From assembly GCA_003661385.1 (NCBI GenBank), contig QMWA01000032.1, positions 1-11,698 of the forward strand: 11,698 bases of DNA. Direction: 5' to 3'. Below, piece by piece: positions 1-6,483 of the stretch (its first letter is position 1; each line of letters begins with the position of its first letter). The notes below the pieces were generated by a model that saw nothing but the letters and a program-made list of their open reading frames with translations, made no database searches and had not been told where the DNA came from. Source of the DNA: Thermoproteota archaeon. GTDB lineage: Archaea; Korarchaeota; Korarchaeia; B14-G2. Position numbers and translations under genes: made by a program.

Positions 1-713
1 TATCAAAGTGCAGGAGGCTCATCACAGTAGACCTCAGGGGGACTGGGAAGTCAAGCAAGCCAGACTACCCCTATACCATCGAGATGATGGCTAGAGACTG
101 CATAGCTGTGGTCAGGGAGGCTGGGGAGGAGAGTGTGCATGTAGCTGGGCTGTCGATGGGCGGCATGGTAGCCATCGAAATGGCCTTAATTGAGCCCAAG
201 GCTGTAAGGAGCCTAACCCTCATCTCAACACACCACGGTGGGAACATAGCCCCCTCCCCGAGGGAGGTCTTGAGGAAGCTCACAGCACTGGAGCCAGGTG
301 ACCCAAGGGAGGTGAAGAGGGAGAGGCTTAAGCTAGCCTTCAGCAAGAGCTTCATCAGCAAGCACCCTGAGGTCCTAGATGAGATCCTGGACAGGTACTT
401 CAGCTCAGAGACCCCATACTACGCTGTCTGCAGGCAGCTTCAGGCTGTGCTCAAGTTCAATGCTGAGAGGAGGCTGAAGGAGATCAGGGCGCCAACCCTG
501 ATCGTAGCTGGAAGCGAGGACATCGTGGTAAACCCAGAGAACTCCAGGATGCTCCTCAAGAAGATACCCCAGTCGAAGCTGGTGGTGTTCAAGGGGGCAG
601 GGCACATGCTAAACGTTGAGAGGGCTGAGGACTTCAACAGACTCCTCCTAGAGTTCACTGGGGAAGTTGAGTCAAATACGGTCTCCTACACGCCCAAAGT
701 CAGGTTCATGTAG
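1..713 (+). CDS. Alpha/beta hydrolase, 5' end missing (runs off left edge)
   Basis: The frame is open from base 3 to the TAG at 711-713. The ATG at 84 is internal, because the codons before it encode a typical strand-beta4 region (RLITVDLRGTGKSSKP). The nucleophile elbow GLSMGG has its Ser codon at 153-155. The acid is probably the Asp at 519-521 (AGSEDIVV) and the base the His at 603-605 (GAGHMLNVE), so the Ser-Asp-His triad looks complete. A cap-like helical stretch lies between the elbow and the Asp. The family includes esterases, lactonases such as the enol-lactone hydrolase PcaD, and C-C hydrolases; the substrate cannot be read from sequence. The KAS III-like gene follows almost directly, so the two are probably co-transcribed. 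The protein ends with a short non-family tail (about VSYTPKVRFM). The family call is firm, the substrate unknown. Confidence 0.9.
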   Translation, partial: SKCRRLITVDLRGTGKSSKPDYPYTIEMMARDCIAVVREAGEESVHVAGLSMGGMVAIEMALIEPKAVRSLTLISTHHGGNIAPSPREVLRKLTALEPGDPREVKRERLKLAFSKSFISKHPEVLDEILDRYFSSETPYYAVCRQLQAVLKFNAERRLKEIRAPTLIVAGSEDIVVNPENSRMLLKKIPQSKLVVFKGAGHMLNVERAEDFNRLLLEFTGEVESNTVSYTPKVRFM

Positions 714-717
714 GTGA
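713..717 (+). promoter_or_regulatory. Ribosome binding site deciding the KAS III-like start
   Basis: GGTGA lies five bases before the ATG at 723. The GTG at 714 sits inside this motif, directly after the previous gene's TAG, and has no site of its own. The same five-base spacing recurs before two other genes in this window, so ATG 723 is preferred. Confidence 0.6.
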
Positions 718-722
718 CAGCT

Positions 723-1736
723 ATGGTGTATGCTAGGATAGTTTCAACAGGGATATATGTCCCTAGAAACGTGTACCCAATTGAGGAGATAGCTAGGATC
801 AAAGGGCTGCCACTAGATGAGGGGATGGTTGAGAGGACTGGAGTAAGGGTGAAGTGTGTCTCAAGCCCAGATGAGACACCAGCATACATGGCTGCTGAAG
901 CATGTAAGATGGCCCTGAGGAGGGCGGGGGTATCACCTGAGGAAGTTGACTTGATAATAGTGGCAACAGATACACCAGAGTACATAACGCCGCCGACTGC
1001 AGCTAAGGTCCACAAGCTCCTCGGGGCTGAGGAAAAGCTTACAGGGATATTCGACGTGAACGCCTCCTGCGCCGGCCCAGCTGTCTCCCTTGCAATAGCA
1101 TCCAAGTTCATAATGACTGAGCCAGAGACCTACAGGAATGTGCTGGTTGCAGGAGTCTATGGGATGACCAGGTTCCTTAAGTGGGAGAACCCAGCTGAAA
1201 TCCTCTTCTCAGATGGAGCTGGAGCAGCTCTGCTCCAGGCCTCAGATGAGCCAGGCTTCCTAGCCTCAAAGGTCTCTGGGACAGGAAAGTACTACGACTA
1301 CTGGGGGGTGTACGTGGGTGGAGCCATGGCGCCATGCAACAGCAATGTGAGCAGGGTGCCTGAGCTGAGGGAGGTAGCTGAGCCTAGGGAGCAGTACCTG
1401 AGGCTCCTCAAGCCATACCCTCCAGTAAACTACTGGTACTGGCCTGAGCTCGTCAGGGATGTAGTCTCTAAGATAGGCAAGAGGGTGGAGGACATAGACC
1501 TTGTAATCTTCACTCAAGTCAGGCTTAGGACGATCATGAAGGTGATGAGTGAGCTTAAGCTCCCACCTGAGAAGACGCACTGGGTGATGCACAAGTACGG
1601 GTACACAGGGTCAGCCTGCATATTCCAAGCTCTACACGATGCAGTTGAGGAGGGGAAGCTCAAGAGGGGAAGCCTGCTAGTCATGGTTAGCTCAGGTGTA
1701 GGCTTACAGATGGCCTCAGTAGCCTTCAGATGGTAG
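723..1736 (+). CDS. KAS III (FabH)-like / HMG-CoA synthase-like thiolase-fold enzyme with altered active site
   Basis: 337 residues from ATG 723; a GTG at 714 would add three. The thiolase fold is clear: N-terminal RIVSTGIYVP, nucleophile Cys116 in NASCAGP, LFSDGAGAA at 161-170 matching FabH FGDGAGA, and a C-terminal SSGVG near residue 325. FabH enzymes condense an acyl-CoA with malonyl-ACP using a Cys-His-Asn triad. Here the HQAN motif reads FTQVRLR (263-269), so catalytic His is Thr264. The GNTSA motif reads GYTGSA (293-298), so catalytic Asn is Tyr294. Decarboxylative condensation by the usual route is therefore doubtful. Acyl transfer, non-decarboxylative chemistry or a partner-dependent role is possible. 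It lies 9 bases after an alpha/beta hydrolase and faces a ligase-hydrolase operon across a 47-base gap. Superfamily call firm, reaction open. Confidence 0.87.
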   Translation: MVYARIVSTGIYVPRNVYPIEEIARIKGLPLDEGMVERTGVRVKCVSSPDETPAYMAAEACKMALRRAGVSPEEVDLIIVATDTPEYITPPTAAKVHKLLGAEEKLTGIFDVNASCAGPAVSLAIASKFIMTEPETYRNVLVAGVYGMTRFLKWENPAEILFSDGAGAALLQASDEPGFLASKVSGTGKYYDYWGVYVGGAMAPCNSNVSRVPELREVAEPREQYLRLLKPYPPVNYWYWPELVRDVVSKIGKRVEDIDLVIFTQVRLRTIMKVMSELKLPPEKTHWVMHKYGYTGSACIFQALHDAVEEGKLKRGSLLVMVSSGVGLQMASVAFRW

Positions 1737-1783
1737 CCACAGGATCTGAGGGCAGGCTGTGGTGGCAGCAGCCTCCAGGTGAG

Positions 1784-2596
1784 CTACCTCCTCTCCTGTA
1801 GCCTACACTTCTCTAGGAATCCTAGGAGCAGGGTGTTCACTGCCTCATGTCTCTCAATGATGACAGCATGCCCTGAGCCATGGACTATATGCAGCTCTGA
1901 GCCAGGTATCCCCTCACTTATTATCCTAGAGTAGAGTGGAGGCTTCACTCTATCTAGCTCAGCTGCCACGACCATGGTTGGAGCCCTTATGCCACCCAGC
2001 TTGGGGGTTAGAGGCTCCCTTTCAAGTGTTTTGAAGCACCTCAGCAGCCTTACAGCCGCGTCGAAGTCGAAGCTCCTGTAAACTGATGTGAGCCTCCTCC
2101 AGAGCATGCTCCAGTGCTCCTCCAGGAACCTATCTGAGTACACGTCGTTTATCCAGCCCAGTATGAACTTCACAGGGTCCCTTGTCTCAGCTGCAGCAAT
2201 CCACCTGTCAGTTAGGAGGCTGAGCGGCCTGCGTATCTCACTTACAGACGCTATGATGGATAGGCTCCTAACCATCTCAGGGTACTTGAGAGCGAAGAAC
2301 ATGGCTATCTCACCGCCATATGAGGTCCCTATGATGTGAGCTCTCTCAGCTTCAAGGTGCTCTAGGAGGGCTCTAAGGTCCTCGACGTGGCTGCTGAAGG
2401 TGTACTCGCCAGGAGGCTTGCTGCTCCTCCACTGCCCCCTACAGTCATGTAGTATAACCCTATACCTCCTTGAGAGCACTGTGGACTGGAAGCTCCAGCT
2501 CTCAGTGCTCATGAACACGCCATTAACCAGGGCAACAGGGTCTCCCTCACCATGAACCTCATAGTACAGCTTAACCTCCCCAGTATCCAGGTACAG
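1784..2596 (-). CDS. Alpha/beta hydrolase with intact triad, probable CTG start
   Basis: 270 residues if translation starts at the CTG at 2596-2594. The frame is open right back to the upstream gene's TGA (2599-2597) and contains no ATG, GTG or TTG before the GTG at 2518. Starting at 2518 would remove the first strands (EVKLYYEVHGEGDPVALVNG), which match residues 7-16 of the upstream paralog position for position. A perfect GGAGGTGA lies five bases before the CTG. The nucleophile Ser92 is in GTSYGG; likely Asp215 (AAELDRV) and His243 (GSGHAV) complete the triad. Family members hydrolyse esters, lactones or C-C bonds; the substrate is not evident. It is the last gene of the ligase-hydrolase-hydrolase operon and is clearly a paralog of the gene before it (shared RWI.AA, VYSD.FLE, FDFDA/IDFDA blocks). 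A conventional annotation would start at 2518. Confidence 0.85.
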   Translation of the reverse strand: MYLDTGEVKLYYEVHGEGDPVALVNGVFMSTESWSFQSTVLSRRYRVILHDCRGQWRSSKPPGEYTFSSHVEDLRALLEHLEAERAHIIGTSYGGEIAMFFALKYPEMVRSLSIIASVSEIRRPLSLLTDRWIAAAETRDPVKFILGWINDVYSDRFLEEHWSMLWRRLTSVYRSFDFDAAVRLLRCFKTLEREPLTPKLGGIRAPTMVVAAELDRVKPPLYSRIISEGIPGSELHIVHGSGHAVIIERHEAVNTLLLGFLEKCRLQERR

Positions 2597-3373
2597 TCAG
2601 CTCACCTCCCTCATGAACTTGAGAGCTAGCTTACTGAACAGGGAGGGGTTCTCTATGTGGGCTAGGTGCCCGACTCCACCCAAAACCTCCAGCCTAGATG
2701 AGGGGATGAGCTCAGCTATCTGCCTAGAGTACCTTACTGGGAGGAGCTTATCCTCCTCTGCTGCAGCCACTAGGACTGGAGCCTCTATGCCAGGTAGCTC
2801 ACCTGATATGTCTAGTGCCCGGAAGCTCTTGGCCAGCTCAAGGAAGGCGTCGAAGTCGATCCTCTCATACCTCAAGGCCTCAGCCTCAACCCTACTCCAG
2901 CTTGACTCCAAGAAGCTATCTGAGTAGATGTCTGGGTAGACAGCCTGGAATAGGTACCTGCCACTCCTGAATCGAGCTGCCATAATCCACCTATCAACCC
3001 TAGCCTTAAGCGGCCTGTCAGCTCTGCAGGCTGAGCACGCCGCGACAACGCCTCTAACAGGGTTCCTGGCGGCATAGAGGAGCGCGACAGCCCCACCGTA
3101 GCCTACTCCAATGAGGATCGGGTCTCTAAGCTCTAGCTCAGCTGCAAGCGCCTCGAGATCCCTGCAGTGCCTCTCTATGCTGTAGCTCTCCCTGGGCTTA
3201 CCAGACCTCCCCTGCCCCCTCAGCTCCACAGCCACAGCCCTAAAGCCAGCATACCACTCAATCTGAGGCCTCCAGTCCTCCACCCCACCCAGGATCCAGC
3301 TCAAGAGGACTATAGGCTTCCCCCTGCCATGCTCCTCATAGTACAGCTTAACCCCCACATCAGCATAGGGCAT
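2597..3373 (-). CDS. Alpha/beta hydrolase-fold protein lacking the nucleophile Ser (Gly91)
   Basis: 258 residues from ATG 3373. GTG 3382 and ATG 3379 are earlier in-frame options, but AGGTGA (3384-3379) is five bases before 3373. The fold is clear: VKLYYEEHGRG, ELRGQGRSGKP (50-60), the elbow region at 87-94, acid Asp208 (AAEEDKLLP) and His236 (GGVGHLAHIENP). The elbow reads GVGYGG instead of GxSxGG, so the catalytic Ser position is Gly91, encoded by GGC, one base from AGC. Asp and His remain. The protein is not degraded otherwise: no stop, full length, conserved cap. It may be a non-hydrolytic member of the fold, a binding protein, or a subunit working with its active paralog downstream. It sits 12 bases after the ligase stop and ends one codon before the paralog's proposed start, in the same frame. 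Confidence 0.87.
   Translation of the reverse strand: MPYADVGVKLYYEEHGRGKPIVLLSWILGGVEDWRPQIEWYAGFRAVAVELRGQGRSGKPRESYSIERHCRDLEALAAELELRDPILIGVGYGGAVALLYAARNPVRGVVAACSACRADRPLKARVDRWIMAARFRSGRYLFQAVYPDIYSDSFLESSWSRVEAEALRYERIDFDAFLELAKSFRALDISGELPGIEAPVLVAAAEEDKLLPVRYSRQIAELIPSSRLEVLGGVGHLAHIENPSLFSKLALKFMREVS
2602..2609 (-). promoter_or_regulatory. Perfect Shine-Dalgarno GGAGGTGA before a CTG codon
   Basis: Read on the - strand, GGAGGTGA lies inside the last codons of the upstream hydrolase. It is followed by GCTGA (which includes the TGA stop) and then CTG at 2596. It is the strongest such site in the window, and no ATG, GTG or TTG is at a usable distance. It is the main evidence for a non-standard start. 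Confidence 0.6.
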
Positions 3374-3378
3374 AGACA

Positions 3379-3384
3379 TCACCT
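3379..3384 (-). promoter_or_regulatory. Ribosome binding site for the Ser-less hydrolase
   Basis: AGGTGA on the - strand lies just after the ligase stop (TAG 3388-3386) and five bases before ATG 3373. The upstream GTG 3382 and ATG 3379 overlap the motif itself, so 3373 is the better start. Confidence 0.55.
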
Positions 3385-3385
3385 G

Positions 3386-4945
3386 CTAGTAGCTGTCCTC
3401 AGGCTTCCCATACAGCTCAGCTAAAGCAGCCCTAGAAACCTTCCCAAGAGGGCTCTTAGGTATCTCATCAAGAACCTGAAGGTACTTCGGTATCTTATAC
3501 CTTGCTATCTTCCCCTCACAGAACTCAGCCAGCTCCTCTTTAGTCAGCTTCTCCCCCCTCCTCAAGACCACAAGAGCCTTAGGGACCTCACCCCACTTCG
3601 GGTCTGGGACACCTATCACCACAGCCTCCTCAACCTTAGGGTGAGCCAGCAGAACCCTCTCAACCTCCTCAGGGTATATGCTCTCACTCCCACTCCTTAT
3701 AACATGCTTCCTCCTCCCCACGACATAGAAGTAGCCTTCATCATCTCTCTTCACGACATCCCCGGTGTGAAGCCACCCTCCTCTCAAGGCTCTCTCAGTC
3801 TCCTCAGGCATCCTCCAGTATCCACCGAATAAGGAGGGGCCTCTAAGCAGGAGCTCACCTTCCTCACCTGGTGAAGCCTCCACCTCACCATCCTTAACGA
3901 CCCTAGCCTCGACAAGCAGGTTAGGCTTCCCAATGGACCCCATCTTCCTCTCAGCATCCCATGGGTCTAGAGCGAAGACACCTGGCCCCATCTCAGTCAT
4001 CCCAAACCCCTGCTTCTGGACAACACCCTTCTTCATCACAGCCCTGATAAGCTCAGGGGTCAAGGCAGCTCCACCACTCGTTATCCACCTGACTGAAGTG
4101 AAGTCAGCCTCCCAGAACCTAGGTGACTCAACAAGCATCTTGAGCTGAGCTGGAACGAGGAAGAGGAAGGTAGGCCTCTCCCTCTCAACCAGCTCTATAA
4201 ACCTGTCTACACTCCACCTATGCATGATGAAGTTCACCCCACCATAGAGCAGCAGAGGAAGCGTGTATGTGTACCCCCCGATGTGGAAGAGGGGGACGGC
4301 AGTTATGGTAGCGCCACCAGGCACAGTCAAGTCCCTAAGAGTGTTCAAGGCATTCCAGAAGACCATCCTATGGGTGACAACACCCCACTTAGGCCTCCCA
4401 GTAGTCCCACCAGTCTGCAGCAGCATCACAGGGTCTTCAAGCCCAACAAGCTCAGGGCTATCATCTCCACCCAAGTCAACAGCCTCAAGGTAGCTTACAG
4501 AAGGCCCAAAGCCCCCCTCACCTATGTGGACGAGCTCACGTACACCGAGAGACTCAGCAACAGCCTTAGCCTTCCTGGCATGCTCCCCCTCAAAGAAGAG
4601 GGCCTTCGGCTGCACGTCACCAGCTAGGTCAGTGAGCTCAGGAGCAGCTAGCCTGACGTTAAGAGGAGCGAAGATAGCTCCAATCCTAGAGCAAGCGAAG
4701 AGAACCTCCAAGACCTCAACCCTACCCCAAGAGAGCATAGCTACAACATCCCCCCGCCCAACACCAAGCTCACTACGCATGTACCCAGCGACACGTCTAG
4801 CTCTCTCACTAAGCTCCCTGAAAACCACCCTCCTAACCCCCCCGGCAGCGTCGTCAGCCAAAGCAACCCAGCTTGGAGAAAGCTCAGCTCTCCTCTCAAT
4901 CCAGGTATTAATCCAAAACCCCTCAAACGGAACAGCCCCACCCAC
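3386..4945 (-). CDS. AMP-forming acyl-CoA synthetase / ligase (ANL superfamily)
   Basis: 519 residues, a normal length for the family. These enzymes activate a carboxylic acid to an acyl-adenylate with ATP and then load it on CoA. The core motifs are present in order: P-loop TGGTTGRPK (178-186), GFGMTE (313-318), HTGD with Asp396, GRRKHVIRSGSESIYP (410-425), and C-terminal PKSPLGKV with the adenylation Lys502. The hinge position, often Asp or Lys, is His414 here. Overall similarity is to medium/long-chain fatty acyl-CoA or aryl-CoA ligases; the acid is unknown. The GTG start at 4945 follows a GGTGG site five bases upstream, with a TAG just before it. It is the first gene of a three-gene operon with two alpha/beta hydrolases. 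Its job is probably to make the acyl-CoA used or released by the neighbouring enzymes. No signal peptide or membrane segment is seen, so it should be cytoplasmic. Confidence 0.94.
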   Translation of the reverse strand: MGGAVPFEGFWINTWIERRAELSPSWVALADDAAGGVRRVVFRELSERARRVAGYMRSELGVGRGDVVAMLSWGRVEVLEVLFACSRIGAIFAPLNVRLAAPELTDLAGDVQPKALFFEGEHARKAKAVAESLGVRELVHIGEGGFGPSVSYLEAVDLGGDDSPELVGLEDPVMLLQTGGTTGRPKWGVVTHRMVFWNALNTLRDLTVPGGATITAVPLFHIGGYTYTLPLLLYGGVNFIMHRWSVDRFIELVERERPTFLFLVPAQLKMLVESPRFWEADFTSVRWITSGGAALTPELIRAVMKKGVVQKQGFGMTEMGPGVFALDPWDAERKMGSIGKPNLLVEARVVKDGEVEASPGEEGELLLRGPSLFGGYWRMPEETERALRGGWLHTGDVVKRDDEGYFYVVGRRKHVIRSGSESIYPEEVERVLLAHPKVEEAVVIGVPDPKWGEVPKALVVLRRGEKLTKEELAEFCEGKIARYKIPKYLQVLDEIPKSPLGKVSRAALAELYGKPEDSY

Positions 4946-5653
4946 CTACACCACCACAACCCCACACAGCAAAACAGGAATAAACCTGACGCCAGCAGAT
5001 AGCAAGGAAAACAAAGGTGAAGACGCAACAAGCCATATGGAACACAGCCAGCTAAGCACAACAGCAAAACCCAAGGGCCCAGGTTCCATGCTGCAAGCTG
5101 AAGCTAAAGCCGCCATCCAGCTGACAGGACGCCTACAGCAGCGCTAGCGGACAAGGAAGCACACACGACTCAGGTAGAAGCTAGCAGCCTAAGCTGAGCG
5201 CTTTACAGCTCCTTCACCCCAAGATCCTTAGCTCATGCAGCTCCTAGAGGCTCTTGCCTGCTATACCTGTGAAGAGAGGTGCTTGCTGAGTGTGCTTGCT
5301 TTAACATGGCTGCCACCTTCGGCTAGCACCTCAGGTCTGCTCTCCACTGTCTTGAGAAGCTGTGTTATGCGGTGTGCCAGCGCCCACGCCATCAAAAAGC
5401 CTAGCATTAAGCAGCAAGAGCAGCCAAGCACACAGGCTAGCTTACAGGCTCAGCCAACTCGACCTCTTATCGAAGCTCTCACGACGCTCTGTGCGGCTTA
5501 AGCTCGGAGCCTATGGCCTATGGTGCTGCCTAGCTTTAGCTGCTAGATCTGCATGCTTCTTCAGGCTTTAGCTGCTGCAGGCTGTTAAGCTTTCATCTAG
5601 AGCAGTAGCGGGCAGCATGGTCCACACTACTTGGACTGGTATGTGGATCTAGC
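4946..5653. other. About 710 bases without a convincing gene
   Basis: Apart from the ligase operon promoter at the left end, I see no gene here. The open frames present are short, show no recognisable protein pattern, and partly run antisense into the ligase gene. No tRNA-like or other known RNA motif was recognised by eye. The stretch is rich in AGCT (about 18 occurrences from 4946 to 5710 by eye) and in short direct and inverted repeats built from it, such as around 5166-5210 and 5528-5580. It could hold decayed sequence or an unrecognised RNA, but nothing positive supports either. Confidence 0.5.
4978..4987 (-). promoter_or_regulatory. Possible TATA box of the ligase-hydrolase operon
   Basis: Read on the - strand, an AGGTTTATTC stretch is centred about 37 bases before the GTG start at 4945. 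A transcript starting about 25 bases downstream would have a short leader of roughly 12 bases that still includes the GGTGG site. The match is only moderate. Confidence 0.35.
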
Positions 5654-5666
5654 ACGCTTTAAGCGT
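5654..5666. promoter_or_regulatory. 13-base palindrome next to the vapBC TATA box, possible operator
   Basis: ACGCTT-T-AAGCGT is a perfect inverted repeat with a one-base centre. It ends four bases before the TATA element at 5670, where the transcription factor B recognition element would lie. AbrB-type VapB antitoxins commonly bind palindromes in their own promoter, so an autoregulatory operator is plausible. Confidence 0.45.
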
Positions 5667-5669
5667 AAG

Positions 5670-5678
5670 CTTTATATG
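5670..5678 (+). promoter_or_regulatory. TATA box of vapBC
   Basis: CTTTATATG is centred about 37 bases before the vapB ATG. A start about 25 bases downstream would fall near 5699-5700, at the beginning of the GGAGGT site at 5700-5705, which is five bases before ATG 5711. The leader would be very short. Confidence 0.6.
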
Positions 5679-5710
5679 CTATGTGGTAGGTGTCCTGTGG
5701 GAGGTAGGAT

Positions 5711-5953
5711 ATGGAAGCTTTGGTGTACATGGATGAGAAGGGGCGTATACTGATACCAAAGGAGCTGAGGGAGAGGAGCGGATACAGGGTGTTTAAGGCT
5801 AGGGTAATGGGTGATGGAGCCATAGTCCTGGAGCCTCTAGGTGCAGCTGTAAGGAAGCTTGGGGGGAAGTACAGGGGGTTGCTGAAGGCTGATAGCATGG
5901 AGGAGCTTGAGGAGGTGGAGGAAGAGTACTTGAGGCGTGAGGGTAGGATATGA
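5711..5953 (+). CDS. vapB: AbrB/MazE-type antitoxin VapB
   Basis: 80 residues. The N-terminal half is a swapped-hairpin AbrB DNA-binding domain, recognised by MDEKGRILIPKELRERSG (residues 7-24) followed by the strand-rich YRVFKARVMGDGAIVLEPL. The C-terminal 25 or so residues are acidic and helical (SMEELEEVEEEYLRRE), the usual toxin-binding part. Antitoxins of this type neutralise the PIN ribonuclease encoded next and repress their own operon as a complex with it. GGAGGT lies five bases before the ATG. The stop overlaps the vapC start by four bases (ATGA), the usual arrangement for coupled expression. A palindrome beside the TATA box is a candidate binding site. Confidence 0.88.
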   Translation: MEALVYMDEKGRILIPKELRERSGYRVFKARVMGDGAIVLEPLGAAVRKLGGKYRGLLKADSMEELEEVEEEYLRREGRI

Positions 5954-6384
5954 TCAGCCAGAGGATCTTGCTTGATGCAGACGTGTTCATATCATACCTG
6001 GTTGGCAACAGCCTGTACAAGCAGAGCTCAAAGGTCATCAACACCGTCCTGAAGGGCACCACCAGGGCATACACATCCTCTGAAGTCTACAACGACATCA
6101 CTGCAGCCCTCAGAAGCAGTGGAGTAACGCTACCAAAGGTCATAGAGTTTATAGAGGACATAGCTGCAATCCCACATGAACCCCTACCTGTCACTTCTGA
6201 GATAGCAGCTGAAGCCCTGAGGCTATACGAGAAGCACCATGGGCCTAGGAAGCTCCACTACTTCGACTCATATCACATAGCCACAGCAAAACACTACAAC
6301 CTACCACTGGTGACAAGCGACAGGTACATCATAGCACACGCTAGAGAGCTTGGAATCAAAGCAGTAGACCTCAGAAGGGTATGA
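5950..6384 (+). CDS. vapC: PIN-domain ribonuclease toxin VapC
   Basis: 144 residues, typical for VapC. The four acidic residues expected to bind Mg2+ are visible: Asp9 (with Asp11) in LLDADVF, Glu45 in TSSEVYND, Asp106 in YFDSYHIATA, and Asp124 in LVTSDRYI. PIN toxins cut RNA, often tRNA or rRNA, when freed from the antitoxin; the target here cannot be told. The start overlaps the vapB stop as ATGA, so translation is probably coupled. The gene looks intact and potentially active. A 9-bp inverted repeat begins five bases after the stop. Being flanked on the left by a long gene-poor stretch fits a mobile toxin-antitoxin module, but no repeats or integrase mark a boundary. Confidence 0.92.
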   Translation: MISQRILLDADVFISYLVGNSLYKQSSKVINTVLKGTTRAYTSSEVYNDITAALRSSGVTLPKVIEFIEDIAAIPHEPLPVTSEIAAEALRLYEKHHGPRKLHYFDSYHIATAKHYNLPLVTSDRYIIAHARELGIKAVDLRRV

Positions 6385-6388
6385 AGCT

Positions 6389-6409
6389 GCTGCCAGCTGC
6401 GCTGGCAGC
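6389..6409. terminator. 9-bp inverted repeat just past vapC, possible terminator or processing hairpin
   Basis: GCTGCCAGC and GCTGGCAGC are perfect reverse complements separated by TGC, starting five bases after the vapC stop. Archaeal termination relies mainly on T-runs, and none follows here, so a role in transcript-end processing or stability is equally possible. The general AGCT/GCTG bias of the region could also produce such a repeat by chance. Confidence 0.3.
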
Positions 6410-6483
6410 TACCCCTCTAACACTCAGCTAGCTGCCCATGGCCTCCACTCAACGGAGATGCACTAGCTATACTCTGCAACCTG

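Noticed and set aside
1737-1762. CCACAG/CTGTGG inverted repeat between the convergent operons as a shared terminator
   Set aside because: It has only six base pairs around a 14-base loop and no T-run.
1784-3382. A single fused double-hydrolase made by reading through the TGA at 2599-2597
   Set aside because: The strong Shine-Dalgarno site placed for a restart after the TGA favours two proteins, and nothing suggests selenocysteine or pyrrolysine decoding here.
4524-5147. A + strand frame of 207 residues
   Set aside because: Most of it is antisense to the N-terminal part of the acyl-CoA ligase, and the product is Ser/Thr/Pro-rich and featureless.
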